This document shows, piece by piece, positions 1-9,433 of a DNA stretch of 64,000 nucleotides. The DNA lies in the NCBI RefSeq assembly GCF_001434665.1, contig NZ_AZDG01000002.1, positions 83,879 through 147,878 on the forward strand, in the 5' to 3' direction. The translations under genes and the position numbers were made by a program. Every line of letters starts with the position of its first letter. The first letter of the stretch is position 1. The notes beneath the pieces were generated by a model. That model had not been told where the DNA came from and ran no database searches. It worked only from the letters and a program-made list of their open reading frames with translations. The stretch comes from Companilactobacillus tucceti DSM 20183 (GTDB lineage: Bacteria > Bacillota > Bacilli > Lactobacillales > Lactobacillaceae).

Positions 1-620
1 ATGAGTATTTAAGCGTTGATATGTCTGATCCTAAACAAATTTCAGATAGTGTCGATAAAATTTATACTCTAACAGACCAAGTTGATATTCTTGTTAACGC
101 TGCAGGATTTGGGGACTTTTCTAATTACCTAGACACTGAATTTTCTACCATTGAAAAGATGTTCAGAGTAAATGTTTTAGGTCTCATGTTGATGACTAGA
201 TTAGTTGCTAGTAAGATGATTGGACAAGGTAAAGGTCACGTCATTAATATTGGTTCAATTGCTGGTAAGATCACTACTCCTAAGTCAGCGGCTTATTCAG
301 CTACTAAAGCGGCCGTCATCGCATTTTCGGATGGCTTGAGACTAGAACTTAAACCATTTAAGATTCATGTTACAACGGTAAATCCGGGGCCTGTGGCTAC
401 AAACTTCTTTGATGTTGCAGATCATGGCGGTAATTATTTGGATTCAGTTAAGTATTTTGTTCTTGATCCAAATAAGTTGGCTTGGGAAATTGTTAATTCT
501 TTTAATACTAATAAGCGTGAAATAAATCGTCCTAGATATATGGGATTAGCAGCGGTACTCTATAAGTTAGCACCTAGTGTTGGTGATTTACTTGCAAGTA
601 CATTTGGTAATCGTAAATAG
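1..620 (+). CDS. SDR-family oxidoreductase, 5'-truncated by the window edge
   Basis: This is the C-terminal part of a classical short-chain dehydrogenase/reductase. The frame is open to the window edge, and the N-terminal Rossmann glycine motif lies upstream, so the gene is partial. Visible are the NAAG-type motif (LVNAAGFG), the catalytic serine strand (INIGSIAG), the YxxxK active site (YSATK) and the PGPVAT motif after the active site. The family uses NAD(P)H to reduce or oxidise small carbonyl or alcohol substrates; the substrate cannot be told from sequence. The internal ATG at 21 is not a likely start because conserved SDR sequence precedes it. The gene is followed after 12 bp by a LapA-like membrane protein with its own ribosome binding site, so the two may be cotranscribed. 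Confidence 0.85.
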   Translation, partial: EYLSVDMSDPKQISDSVDKIYTLTDQVDILVNAAGFGDFSNYLDTEFSTIEKMFRVNVLGLMLMTRLVASKMIGQGKGHVINIGSIAGKITTPKSAAYSATKAAVIAFSDGLRLELKPFKIHVTTVNPGPVATNFFDVADHGGNYLDSVKYFVLDPNKLAWEIVNSFNTNKREINRPRYMGLAAVLYKLAPSVGDLLASTFGNRK

Positions 621-632
621 GGGGAGAGAAGT

Positions 633-950
633 ATGAATAGTAAGCAATCAAGATTTGTTATTGGATTGGTTATTGCGTTGATCGTTGTAATATTTGCAAT
701 TTTAAATGTAAATCCTGTAACAGTAAGTTTTGGTTTTACACATATTAAATTGCCTTTGATAGTATTAATAATTGTTACGCTTTTGTTGGGTGCAATAATT
801 ACAATGTTGCTATCGAGTACCGGTAATAAGAAGAACGATAAGAAATTAAGTAGAAATGCAAAAAAACAATTTTCTAATTTAAAAGTTTCAAATGATAGTC
901 AAATTGCTGATGCTTTAAAGGAAAATGAAGGAAAAAAGCAAACAAAATAG
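633..950 (+). CDS. LapA-family (DUF1049-like) small membrane protein
   Basis: A 105-residue protein with two hydrophobic helices, about residues 9-28 and 39-61, separated by a short loop containing an NxNPVTVSFGF-like stretch. A basic, hydrophilic C-terminal tail follows from about residue 65. This is the layout of the LapA/YrvD-type lipopolysaccharide-assembly-A domain proteins, which in Firmicutes are membrane proteins of unknown role. The start is supported by a GGGGAGAG ribosome binding site at 620-627. It sits 12 bp behind the SDR gene. The family assignment rests on topology and the loop motif and is moderately sure; no function should be inferred. Confidence 0.65.
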   Translation: MNSKQSRFVIGLVIALIVVIFAILNVNPVTVSFGFTHIKLPLIVLIIVTLLLGAIITMLLSSTGNKKNDKKLSRNAKKQFSNLKVSNDSQIADALKENEGKKQTK

Positions 951-959
951 TAATTTTGC

Positions 960-988
960 TTGCCCTAACGTTTTTATGATAGTATTAT
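960..988 (+). promoter_or_regulatory. Promoter of rpmF, overlapped by an inverted repeat
   Basis: TTGCCC at 960-965 and TATTAT at 983-988 are separated by 17 bp. A perfect 9-bp inverted repeat, CTAACGTTT at 965-973 and AAACGTTAG at 992-1000, brackets the spacer and the -10 element. The promoter assignment is by eye. Confidence 0.55.
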
Positions 989-1039
989 ATTAAACGTTAG
1001 ATTTGATTAAGTTAATATAAATTAAAGGAGTTTTTAAAT

Positions 1040-1222
1040 ATGGCTGTTCCAAAGAGAAAAACATCAAAACAAAGAAAACGTCAAAGACGTGGACATATTA
1101 AATTGAATACACCAAACATGCAATTTGACGTTGCTACTGGCGAATATCGTTTAAGTCATCACGTATCACCATCAGGTATGTACAAGGGTGATCAAGTAGT
1201 TGACACTAAAAAAGAAGCTTAA
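1040..1222 (+). CDS. rpmF: 50S ribosomal protein L32, cysteine-free form
   Basis: A 60-residue large-subunit ribosomal protein. The strongly basic N-terminus ([17 protein letters not shown]) is the L32 signature. The zinc-binding version of L32 carries two CxxC-type pairs around the middle and the segment before YKG. Here those positions are non-cysteine (the stretch just before MYKG reads VSPSG) and the protein has no cysteine at all, so it is the zinc-independent C-minus type. An AAAGGAG ribosome binding site at 1024-1030 supports the start. It is a single-gene unit between its own promoter and a strong terminator, without the usual upstream YceD-like gene. Confidence 0.95.
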   Translation: MAVPKRKTSKQRKRQRRGHIKLNTPNMQFDVATGEYRLSHHVSPSGMYKGDQVVDTKKEA

Positions 1223-1226
1223 TTAA

Positions 1227-1257
1227 AAGCCAAGTAAATTATGCTTGGCTTTTTTTT
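1227..1257 (+). terminator. Rho-independent terminator of rpmF
   Basis: An 8-bp stem, AAGCCAAG at 1227-1234 and CTTGGCTT at 1244-1251, is followed by a T run to 1257. Confidence 0.9.
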
Positions 1258-1276
1258 AATAAGTGGGGAAAATCTC

Positions 1277-2005
1277 ATGAAAAAATCTAGATATTTATTT
1301 TTATTGATGGTTCCAATGTTCTTATTACTTCTGACTGGTTGTTCTAAGCTTTCTTTGACTACTACAAAAGATTCATATAAAGCTGATGGATTGGTAGCCG
1401 TTGTGAAAGGTAGAGTTACAGATGCTGATAAGGTAACTTATACTGTTAGTGGAAAGACTAAAGATGTCGAAGTTAATGATGATCATTTTGCAATTTCAGT
1501 TCCCGTTGCAACTCATGATAAGAATGTCAGAATAAAGGCAACTAGTGGTGATAATTCGACTACAGAAATAGTTAAGGTTAAAAAAGCAAAACCTTTAGCT
1601 GGATATACAACGTTTGCTCAGCAATATAATTATGCTAATTTAACCTTGGGAAAGCAAAATGACCAAATGAGGTTAATTGCTAATAGTAATGGAATTATAA
1701 AGCATACAACAGCTAGTGGAACTAAATTAGTAATGAATGTTCAAGATAATCAGTTGATGGGCATTGCTATGAATCTGTCATACAAGTCAATGAAGTCTAA
1801 GGTTGGTATGAAGAATTTTGGAACTGACCTAGGAATAATCGCTCAATTGGTGGGTGCAGATGGTAAAGCTGTCTTAAAGAACCTGTCCAAGCAGATAAAA
1901 GATGCTGACGGCGGAAAAACCACAATTAAACAGATTACCTCCAAGGGTGTTAATTTTAATGTTAATTTGACTACTAAAGACTTCTATCTTTATGTAACCA
2001 AATAA
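1277..2005 (+). CDS. Predicted lipoprotein of unknown function
   Basis: A 242-residue secreted lipoprotein. A short basic N-terminus (MKKSR) precedes a hydrophobic stretch and the lipobox LLTGC, so the mature protein should be lipid-anchored at Cys22 on the outer face of the membrane. The region after it (about residues 25-100) resembles a small beta-sandwich: alternating hydrophobic residues, TYTVSGKTK, and a KVKKA-type end typical of lactobacillar extracellular lipoproteins. The rest has no motif I recognise. The ATG at 1277 is chosen because GTGGGG at 1264-1268 is a good ribosome binding site. The longer reading from 1241 would begin inside the rpmF terminator. It is monocistronic, ending in a strong bidirectional terminator. 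Confidence 0.8.
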   Translation: MKKSRYLFLLMVPMFLLLLTGCSKLSLTTTKDSYKADGLVAVVKGRVTDADKVTYTVSGKTKDVEVNDDHFAISVPVATHDKNVRIKATSGDNSTTEIVKVKKAKPLAGYTTFAQQYNYANLTLGKQNDQMRLIANSNGIIKHTTASGTKLVMNVQDNQLMGIAMNLSYKSMKSKVGMKNFGTDLGIIAQLVGADGKAVLKNLSKQIKDADGGKTTIKQITSKGVNFNVNLTTKDFYLYVTK

Positions 2006-2007
2006 AA

Positions 2008-2043
2008 AAACGAGACTAGTTGATCAACTAGTCTCGTTTTTTA
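2008..2043. terminator. Bidirectional terminator between convergent genes
   Basis: A long, almost loopless hairpin with arms around ACGAGACTAGTTG at 2010-2022 and its complement at 2025-2038. It has an A run on the left and a T run on the right, so it can serve the lipoprotein gene (+) and the small membrane protein gene (-). Confidence 0.9.
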
Positions 2044-2049
2044 TAAGAT

Positions 2050-2241
2050 TTATTTAGCACGATTGTCGCTTTTATCTAAAATAGCAGGAACGATAAAGAA
2101 AATAATTGCGAAAACAGCACTGACAACAACAGAAGTTTGGAAGTTATAAGCTTGTTGGTTTAAAGCACCACCAATGAAGCCAGCAACTTGACCTAAAATG
2201 ATTGTCCATAACAATACATCGAAATATCTCATTTCTTCCAT
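2050..2241 (-). CDS. Small membrane protein, YjzD/DUF2929-like
   Basis: A 63-residue protein with two hydrophobic helices, about residues 8-26 and 36-55, a short loop between them and a charged C-terminal tail. Its size, the MRYF start and the LLW...GQVAGFIGGAL helix resemble the Firmicutes YjzD/DUF2929 group, whose function is unknown. Two starts are possible: the ATG at 2241 or the ATG at 2232 giving MRYF. The second matches how family members begin and leaves more room for a GTGAG ribosome binding site. It is transcribed alone toward the shared terminator and divergently from dnaE. Confidence 0.6.
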   Translation of the reverse strand: MEEMRYFDVLLWTIILGQVAGFIGGALNQQAYNFQTSVVVSAVFAIIFFIVPAILDKSDNRAK

Positions 2242-2334
2242 CTCACTTTCTTCAGTAGTTTAGCACAAAAATGAGCTTTGCCCAATAATGTTCATAAACA
2301 CTTTGATATAATTTTAACCAAAGGGGGTAGTCAA

Positions 2335-5300
2335 TTGCAAGCACAACTCCAAGTAATGAGCAGTTATAGTTTATTACATAGTCCATTAAAGTTGACCGAA
2401 CTAGTCGATAAGGCCAAAGAACGGGGCTATCAAGCCATAGCGTTGACAGATATAAATAATCTTTATGGTTCGATCGACTTTTATAAATATGCTAAAAAAC
2501 AGGGTATTAAACCCATAATTGGTTTGGTAATTGAGATCAATGGAATAATTGATGTTAATACTGATTATAATTTGATTTTACTTGCAAAAAACAATCAAGG
2601 ATATAAAAACCTTATAAAAATTTCTTCTTTGATCATGTCCTCTAAAGAAAAAATTCAAATTGACGATATTTCAGAGTTTATGTCGGGAATATTTGTAATT
2701 ACTCCTTCAATTGATCCTGAAATTTTAAATATAGGTAATCTAAATGAATATTTTGCAAAATTAAAAAATTTAGTTGATAAAGATTCATTATATTTAGGAA
2801 TAGGACTTTATTCTGAGCAAATCAATATTGTCAAAGACATTAGAAAAGTCTCCCAAGATATGGCATTACCACTAGTTGCTTTAGGCGATGTTCGTTATAT
2901 AAATGATGACGATCATTTGTCGTATCAAGTATTAAATTTTGTTAGAACAGGTGATAAGTTTGATAATTTAGAACAGATAGTTGAGCATGGTGATCACTAT
3001 CTACATTCTGCAAAAGATTTTTCTTCTATATATAAAGAATATGATTTAGGTCAGGCAGTAAATAATTCAGAATTTATCGCCGATCAATGTAATGTTGAAA
3101 TAAAATTTCAAAACACTGAATTACCAAAATTTGATACTCCGGGTACTACTTCCGCCAATTATTTAAGAAATTTGGCTGTTAAAGGTTTAAAAAAACGTCT
3201 GAATGATCAAGTTACTTCTGAATATCAAAAAAGACTCGATTATGAATTGCAAGTTATAGATGAAATGGGGTTTTCAGATTATTTTTTGATTGTTTGGGAT
3301 GTTATCAAACACGCACATCAAGTTGGAATTAAAACGGGACCTGGACGTGGTTCTGCTGCTGGTTCGTTAGTTTCATATACTCTGGGTATAACCCAAGTTG
3401 ACCCGATTAAGTATGATTTATTGTTTGAGCGTTTTTTAAATCCACAACGTGTAAATATGCCAGATATTGATTTGGACTTACCTGATGATCGACGTGATGA
3501 GATGGTTGAATATATGCACGATAAGTATGGATCAGATCATATGGCACAGATAATTACTTTTGGAACATTAGCAGCAAAGATGGCTTTAAGAGATATTTCT
3601 AGGACTTTTGGTCAAACTCAATTTCAATTAAGTAAGTGGTCAGATTCTATACCAAGAAAATTGAATATAACTCTTAAGGAATCTTTTGAAGAATCTAATG
3701 ATTTAAGAAATATTATTTCAGATTCTAAAGAAAACGAGCTTATTTTCAAAGTTGCAAAACGTATTGAAGGTATACCTAGGCACTATTCAACGCATGCTGC
3801 AGGAATCGTTTTAAGTAAAAAGCCTATGACTGATATTGTTGCGGTGCAATTAGAGGATGATGGCATCAATTTGACACAACAAACTAAAAACAATGTAGAG
3901 AGCGTTGGTTTGCTAAAGATGGATTTTCTAGGGTTGAGAAACTTAACGATTTTAGATACAGCCATTCAAATGATTACTAATCAATACGGTCGAGAATTTA
4001 TGCCAGAAAAAATACCATTAAATGATCCTGAAACTTTACAGTTATTCCAACGTGGTCAAACTGATGGAGTATTTCAATTTGAATCTGATGGGATAAGAAG
4101 TGTCTTAAGAAGACTAAAGCCTACCTCATTTGATGATGTTGTGGCTACAAATGCTTTATATCGTCCAGGTCCAATGCAAAATATTGCTACATTTATTGCT
4201 AGAAAGCATGGGGATGAACCAGTAACTTATCCTGACGATTCTTTGAAGAAAATATTACAACCAACTTATGGAATTTTAGTGTATCAAGAACAAGTAATGC
4301 AGGTCTCATCACAAATGGCCGGATTTTCATTGGCCGATGCCGATATTTTACGTCGTGCTATTAGTAAGAAAAATGAAACTCTAATGCAAGAAAACCATCA
4401 AAAATTTGTTAACGGTGCTGTGAAAAAGGGAGTCGTCAAAGAATCGGCAGAAAATGTTTATCATTATATCGAGACATTTGGTAATTATGGATTTAATAAG
4501 TCTCATTCAGTTGCATACTCAATGATTGCCTTTTGGTTGGCATATATTAAAGTTCATTTTTCAGGAATATTTTATACTTGCTTGTTGAATTCAAATCTTA
4601 ATAATGAATCAAAAATTTCTCAATATATTCAAGATGCTAAGGATAGTCATATAAAAATTAAAAATGTAAACATCAATAATAGCCAATCGAGTTTTACTTT
4701 TAATGATGGATCAATTCAATTCGGGCTTTTGAATATTAAAGGAGTTCGTCGTGACTTGGCTCAGGATATTTTAGAAGAACGAATTAAAAATGGAGAGTAT
4801 TCTAATCCTCGTAACTTTCTACAGAGAATAGATAAACGTTTTGTTAAAAATGAATATTTGGAGCCACTAATTTTGTCTGGAGCTTTTGATGGATTTAATA
4901 AAAATCGCCGAGAACTATTACTAGATTTTCGTGATTTAACGGAAAGTATTCAACTATCTGGTTCTAATCTCTCACTCTTTGACGTTTTAGAGCCGAAAAA
5001 GCACGAAGTTGATGACTTTACTTTGACCGAAAAATTGAATCAAGAGAAAAAATATTTAGGTATTTATGTGTCAGGCCATCCAGTTGAAAAAATTAGAGAG
5101 AAATTATTGAATACTTCTACTATTAAAATTAGTCAGTTGGATCAATTTAAACAGCAGAATGTAAATATTGTAGGATTAATTAGAGATGTTCATGTGATAA
5201 GAACAAAAAAGGGTCAGCAGATGTGTTTTTTGAGCTTAGAGGACGAAACTGGGAAGATATCCGTTACTGTTTTTCCGCGATTGTTCCAAAAGCTATCTGA

Positions 5301-5649
5301 AGAAGAACTGGACAATAATATTTTCTTGATCGTTGGTAGACCAGAAGATGGCAGAAGAGGCGATTTGGAATTTATTGCTGATAAAATAAACGAACCTAAT
5401 CAATACATGGTCAAACTGCCTGAAGAAAAATTATATTTAAAAATACCATCTAGTTTTTCGGAGTATAAACTGCGAGAGCTTTATACACTGATAGAAAAAG
5501 ATGCAGGAAAAGTTCCCGTGATTCTTTATTTTGATAAAAATAAGCAGGCAATATTATTGAAACAGAATCGATGGGTGCGTTTTAATGATGATATGAAGAC
5601 AGAACTTGTAAAAATGTTGGGAGAAAAAAATGTCTATTTAAAAAAATAG
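2335..5649 (+). CDS. dnaE: DNA polymerase III alpha subunit, DnaE type
   Basis: Replicative polymerase of the C family; in Firmicutes DnaE works beside PolC, mainly in primer extension. With the TTG start at 2335 it is 1104 residues, close to Bacillus DnaE. The start follows an AAGGGGG ribosome binding site at 2320-2326; a longer reading from TTG 2278 lacks one. Order of parts: a PHP domain at the N-terminus, the polymerase core with the catalytic aspartates in MPDIDLDLPD (Asp377, 379, 381), helix-hairpin-helix DNA binding, and an OB-fold from about residue 943. The PHP metal site is degenerate: the usual HxH is Gln6-Val-Met8 and the usual Asp-His is Asp39-Ile40, so proofreading by PHP is not expected. 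A TATAAT at 2307-2312 probably drives it. Confidence 0.95.
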   Translation: MQAQLQVMSSYSLLHSPLKLTELVDKAKERGYQAIALTDINNLYGSIDFYKYAKKQGIKPIIGLVIEINGIIDVNTDYNLILLAKNNQGYKNLIKISSLIMSSKEKIQIDDISEFMSGIFVITPSIDPEILNIGNLNEYFAKLKNLVDKDSLYLGIGLYSEQINIVKDIRKVSQDMALPLVALGDVRYINDDDHLSYQVLNFVRTGDKFDNLEQIVEHGDHYLHSAKDFSSIYKEYDLGQAVNNSEFIADQCNVEIKFQNTELPKFDTPGTTSANYLRNLAVKGLKKRLNDQVTSEYQKRLDYELQVIDEMGFSDYFLIVWDVIKHAHQVGIKTGPGRGSAAGSLVSYTLGITQVDPIKYDLLFERFLNPQRVNMPDIDLDLPDDRRDEMVEYMHDKYGSDHMAQIITFGTLAAKMALRDISRTFGQTQFQLSKWSDSIPRKLNITLKESFEESNDLRNIISDSKENELIFKVAKRIEGIPRHYSTHAAGIVLSKKPMTDIVAVQLEDDGINLTQQTKNNVESVGLLKMDFLGLRNLTILDTAIQMITNQYGREFMPEKIPLNDPETLQLFQRGQTDGVFQFESDGIRSVLRRLKPTSFDDVVATNALYRPGPMQNIATFIARKHGDEPVTYPDDSLKKILQPTYGILVYQEQVMQVSSQMAGFSLADADILRRAISKKNETLMQENHQKFVNGAVKKGVVKESAENVYHYIETFGNYGFNKSHSVAYSMIAFWLAYIKVHFSGIFYTCLLNSNLNNESKISQYIQDAKDSHIKIKNVNINNSQSSFTFNDGSIQFGLLNIKGVRRDLAQDILEERIKNGEYSNPRNFLQRIDKRFVKNEYLEPLILSGAFDGFNKNRRELLLDFRDLTESIQLSGSNLSLFDVLEPKKHEVDDFTLTEKLNQEKKYLGIYVSGHPVEKIREKLLNTSTIKISQLDQFKQQNVNIVGLIRDVHVIRTKKGQQMCFLSLEDETGKISVTVFPRLFQKLSEEELDNNIFLIVGRPEDGRRGDLEFIADKINEPNQYMVKLPEEKLYLKIPSSFSEYKLRELYTLIEKDAGKVPVILYFDKNKQAILLKQNRWVRFNDDMKTELVKMLGEKNVYLKK

Positions 5650-5662
5650 AATTAATTTCAAC

Positions 5663-5676
5663 TTAAAACGTTTTCA
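5663..5676. promoter_or_regulatory. Candidate CcpA-binding cre site upstream of pfkA-pyk
   Basis: TTAAAACGTTTTCA matches the cre consensus TGWNANCGNTNWCA at 13 of 14 positions (T for G at position 2). It lies upstream of the likely -10 (TATATT, 5704-5709), a position compatible with CcpA activation of glycolytic genes, as described for the las operon of Lactococcus. That mode of action is inference. Confidence 0.55.
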
Positions 5677-5751
5677 GCTCTACAAAGAATGTGAAAAAAA
5701 TGTTATATTTTATAAGGTTTTGTTTTTGAAACAAATAAATTTGGAGTGTGA

Positions 5752-6714
<963 letters not shown>

Positions 6715-6754
6715 TTTGGTACAATAGATTTATCAAAAGAAAAGGGGTTTCTTG

Positions 6755-8524
6755 ATGAAAAGAACAAAAATTGTAAGTACACTTGGTCCTGCAAGTAATG
6801 ATGTTGAAACAATTACTAAGTTAATCGAAGCTGGAGCTAACGTTTTCCGCTTTAACTTCTCACATGGTGATCATGAAGAACATCTTTCACGTATGAAGAT
6901 GGTTCACGAAGCAGAAAAAATTACTGGTAAGACTGTTGGTATCGTTTTAGATACTAAGGGTGCTGAAATCCGTACAACTGTTCAAGAAGGCGGAAAGTTC
7001 GAAGCCAAGATCGGTGATGTTATTCGTATTTCTATGGATGATTCATTGACAGGTACACCAGAAAAGATTGCTGTTACATACCCAGGTCTTTATGACGATA
7101 CACATGTTGGTGGTCACGTATTGATCGATGATGGTCTTGTTGACTTGAAGATCACAGAAAAAGATGACGAACATCGTGAATTAGTTACAGTAGTACAAAA
7201 CGAAGGTATGATCGGTTCAAGAAAGGGTGTTAATGCACCTGGTGTTGAAATCCGCCTACCAGGTATCACAGAAAAAGATTCTGATGATATTCGTTTCGGT
7301 TGTGATAACGGAATCAACTTCATCTCAGCTTCATTCGTTCGTAAAGCTCAAGATGTTCTTGATATTCGTGAAATTCTTGAAGAAAAACACTGTGAAGATG
7401 TTCAAATCTTCCCTAAGATCGAATCACAAGAAGGTATCGACAACATCGATTCAATCTTGAAAGTTTCTGATGGTTTGATGGTTGCTCGTGGTGACATGGG
7501 TGTTGAAATTCCATTTGAAAACGTACCATTCGTTCAAAAGAGCTTGATCAAGAAGTGTAACGCTCTTGGTAAGCCAGTTATCACTGCTACACAAATGCTT
7601 GATTCAATGCAAGAAAACCCACGTCCTACACGTGCCGAAGTTACTGACGTTGCTAACTCTGTTCTTGATGGTACAGATGCTACAATGCTTTCAGGTGAAA
7701 GTGCTAATGGTGACTATCCTGTAGAAGCTGTTGCTGCTATGAGCCAAATCGACGAACGTACAGAACAACAATTAGACAAGAGTAACCAACTTGCAATCCA
7801 AAGATTCGAAGAATACAAGGGTTCAAACGTTACAGAGTCAATCGGTGAATCAGTTGTTAGAACAGCTGAAGAACTAAACATCAAGACAATCGTTACAGCA
7901 ACTAAATCAGGTTACACTGCACGTATGATTTCTAAATACCGTCCAAGTGCTGATATCCTTGCTATTACATTTGACGAAAGAACACAACGTGGTTTGACAG
8001 TTAACTGGGGTGTTGATCCTATTATTGCTGACAAGCCTGCAAACACTGATGAAATGTTTGACCTTGCTGCAAAGAAAGCTCAAGAACTTGGCTTTGCTAA
8101 AGAAGGAGATTTGATCCTTGTTGTTGCCGGTGTTCCTGTTGGTGAAAGTGGTACAACTAACTTGATGAAGGTACAACTAATTGGTTCAAAGCTTGTTAAG
8201 GGTCAAGGTGTTGGTGAAGAATCAGTTGTTGGTAACACAGTTGTTGCTCATTCAGCTAAAGAAGCAAATGACAAAGTTAAAGAAGGAGACATTCTTGTTA
8301 CAGAAATGACAGACAAGGATTACCTTCCAGCTCTTGAAAAAGCTAGTGCCGTTGTTGTTGAAAACGGTGGTTTGACATCACATGCAGCCGTTGTTGGTAT
8401 TGCTATGGGTCTACCAGTTGTTGTTGGCGCAAAGGATGCTACTTCACTTATCAATGATGGTGAAACAGTAACAGTTGATTCAAGACGTGGTGTTGTATAC
8501 AAGGGTGCTTCACGTTCTCTATAA
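6755..8524 (+). CDS. pyk: Pyruvate kinase with C-terminal PEP-utiliser-like domain
   Basis: Last step of glycolysis: phosphoenolpyruvate plus ADP to pyruvate plus ATP. The protein is 589 residues with the ATG at 6755, preceded by AAAAGGGG at 6740-6747. The TIM-barrel begins with TKIVSTLGPAS and contains the SHGDHEEH and MVARGDMGVE motifs. The C domain follows at about 355-470. The last ~100 residues form the extra domain found in Bacillus and Lactobacillus enzymes, related to the PEP-synthase phosphohistidine domain: GGLTSHAAVVG with His543. In pyruvate kinases this domain is thought not to be catalytic. It is cotranscribed with pfkA and ends in a strong terminator. Confidence 0.97.
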   Translation: MKRTKIVSTLGPASNDVETITKLIEAGANVFRFNFSHGDHEEHLSRMKMVHEAEKITGKTVGIVLDTKGAEIRTTVQEGGKFEAKIGDVIRISMDDSLTGTPEKIAVTYPGLYDDTHVGGHVLIDDGLVDLKITEKDDEHRELVTVVQNEGMIGSRKGVNAPGVEIRLPGITEKDSDDIRFGCDNGINFISASFVRKAQDVLDIREILEEKHCEDVQIFPKIESQEGIDNIDSILKVSDGLMVARGDMGVEIPFENVPFVQKSLIKKCNALGKPVITATQMLDSMQENPRPTRAEVTDVANSVLDGTDATMLSGESANGDYPVEAVAAMSQIDERTEQQLDKSNQLAIQRFEEYKGSNVTESIGESVVRTAEELNIKTIVTATKSGYTARMISKYRPSADILAITFDERTQRGLTVNWGVDPIIADKPANTDEMFDLAAKKAQELGFAKEGDLILVVAGVPVGESGTTNLMKVQLIGSKLVKGQGVGEESVVGNTVVAHSAKEANDKVKEGDILVTEMTDKDYLPALEKASAVVVENGGLTSHAAVVGIAMGLPVVVGAKDATSLINDGETVTVDSRRGVVYKGASRSL

Positions 8525-8555
8525 TACATACTCCATTCATTAAATGATTTAAATT

Positions 8556-8604
8556 AAAAAGCTAATCTACAGAGGGACGCCTCATAGTAGATTAGCTTTT
8601 TTTG
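8556..8604. terminator. Bidirectional terminator between pyk and the HAD gene
   Basis: Stem AAAAAGCTAATCTAC at 8556-8570 pairs with GTAGATTAGCTTTTT at 8587-8601, with a 16-nt loop. A and T runs on either side allow use from both strands. Confidence 0.9.
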
Positions 8605-8606
8605 TT

Positions 8607-9392
8607 TTAAATAAATTCAGATATAAAATTCAAAACCCCTTGGCTTTGATTATCAGATGTTTGTTTATCGGATACTTTTTTAACGCGATCCTGAGCATTT
8701 TCCATTGCTACACCTAGACCAACTTCTCTAAGCATTTCCAAATCATTACCGCCATCACCAAAAGCACACATTTCATCTAAAGAAATATTCAATTTCTTTC
8801 CAAGTTCAGCTAAACCGGCTGCTTTATTTCTTCCAGGTTGAATTATATCAATATCTCCGTGACCGCTGCTAGTTGGTTCAGCAATTCCTGATAATTCAGA
8901 TTTTAATAAATTAACCAAATTTTCAGTTTCTGATGGTGGACATGTTAAAGCAAATTTTAGAATCTGATCATCAATTTCTTTAAAATTGTCTACAATTGAT
9001 AATTCATGATAATAATTTTTAACATTTTTAATGTAGTCCCTTGGTTCACTATTTAAGGTGTATGCATTTTTTGCCCCACATACTAAAATTTGAAGTTGTG
9101 GTATTTTAGATAATTTATCAATGATTTTATTTGTGGATGTATTATCGAAGGAATGTAATGCATAAACTTTTTCTAAATCTCGAATGTATGCACCATTCTC
9201 AGCAACATAGATAGTATCTGGATACTTTTTGAAAAATGATTTTAATTGAAAGTATTGATTACCACTTGCAACAACCCATTTAATATTTTGTGATGTTATT
9301 TTTTTATGAATCTCAGCAAATTTCCCTTCGTCGTAAGTCATATCATCACGTAAAAAAGTTCCATCCATATCAGTAGCAAATAATTTTATCAT
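8607..9392 (-). CDS. Cof-type HAD-family sugar/nucleotide phosphatase
   Basis: A 261-residue haloacid dehalogenase-superfamily hydrolase of the Cof/YbjI type with a C2 cap. Motif I is DMDGT with the nucleophile Asp8; the Mg-binding motif IV is GDGGND at residues 212-217. The two are separated by a cap domain of about 110 residues. Such enzymes dephosphorylate sugar phosphates, FMN or PLP with broad specificity, so the substrate cannot be named. It is monocistronic, ends at the terminator shared with pyk, and is 41 bp downstream of the response regulator gene on the same strand, where read-through is possible. Confidence 0.88.
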   Translation of the reverse strand: MIKLFATDMDGTFLRDDMTYDEGKFAEIHKKITSQNIKWVVASGNQYFQLKSFFKKYPDTIYVAENGAYIRDLEKVYALHSFDNTSTNKIIDKLSKIPQLQILVCGAKNAYTLNSEPRDYIKNVKNYYHELSIVDNFKEIDDQILKFALTCPPSETENLVNLLKSELSGIAEPTSSGHGDIDIIQPGRNKAAGLAELGKKLNISLDEMCAFGDGGNDLEMLREVGLGVAMENAQDRVKKVSDKQTSDNQSQGVLNFISEFI

Positions 9393-9433
9393 TTAAAATA
9401 ACTCCTAAGTTAAGTTTATTACCCAAAATTTTA

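Noticed and set aside
2278..2334. Longer dnaE start at TTG 2278
   Set aside because: It overlaps the likely -10 element TATAAT and has no ribosome binding site; TTG 2335 follows AAGGGGG.
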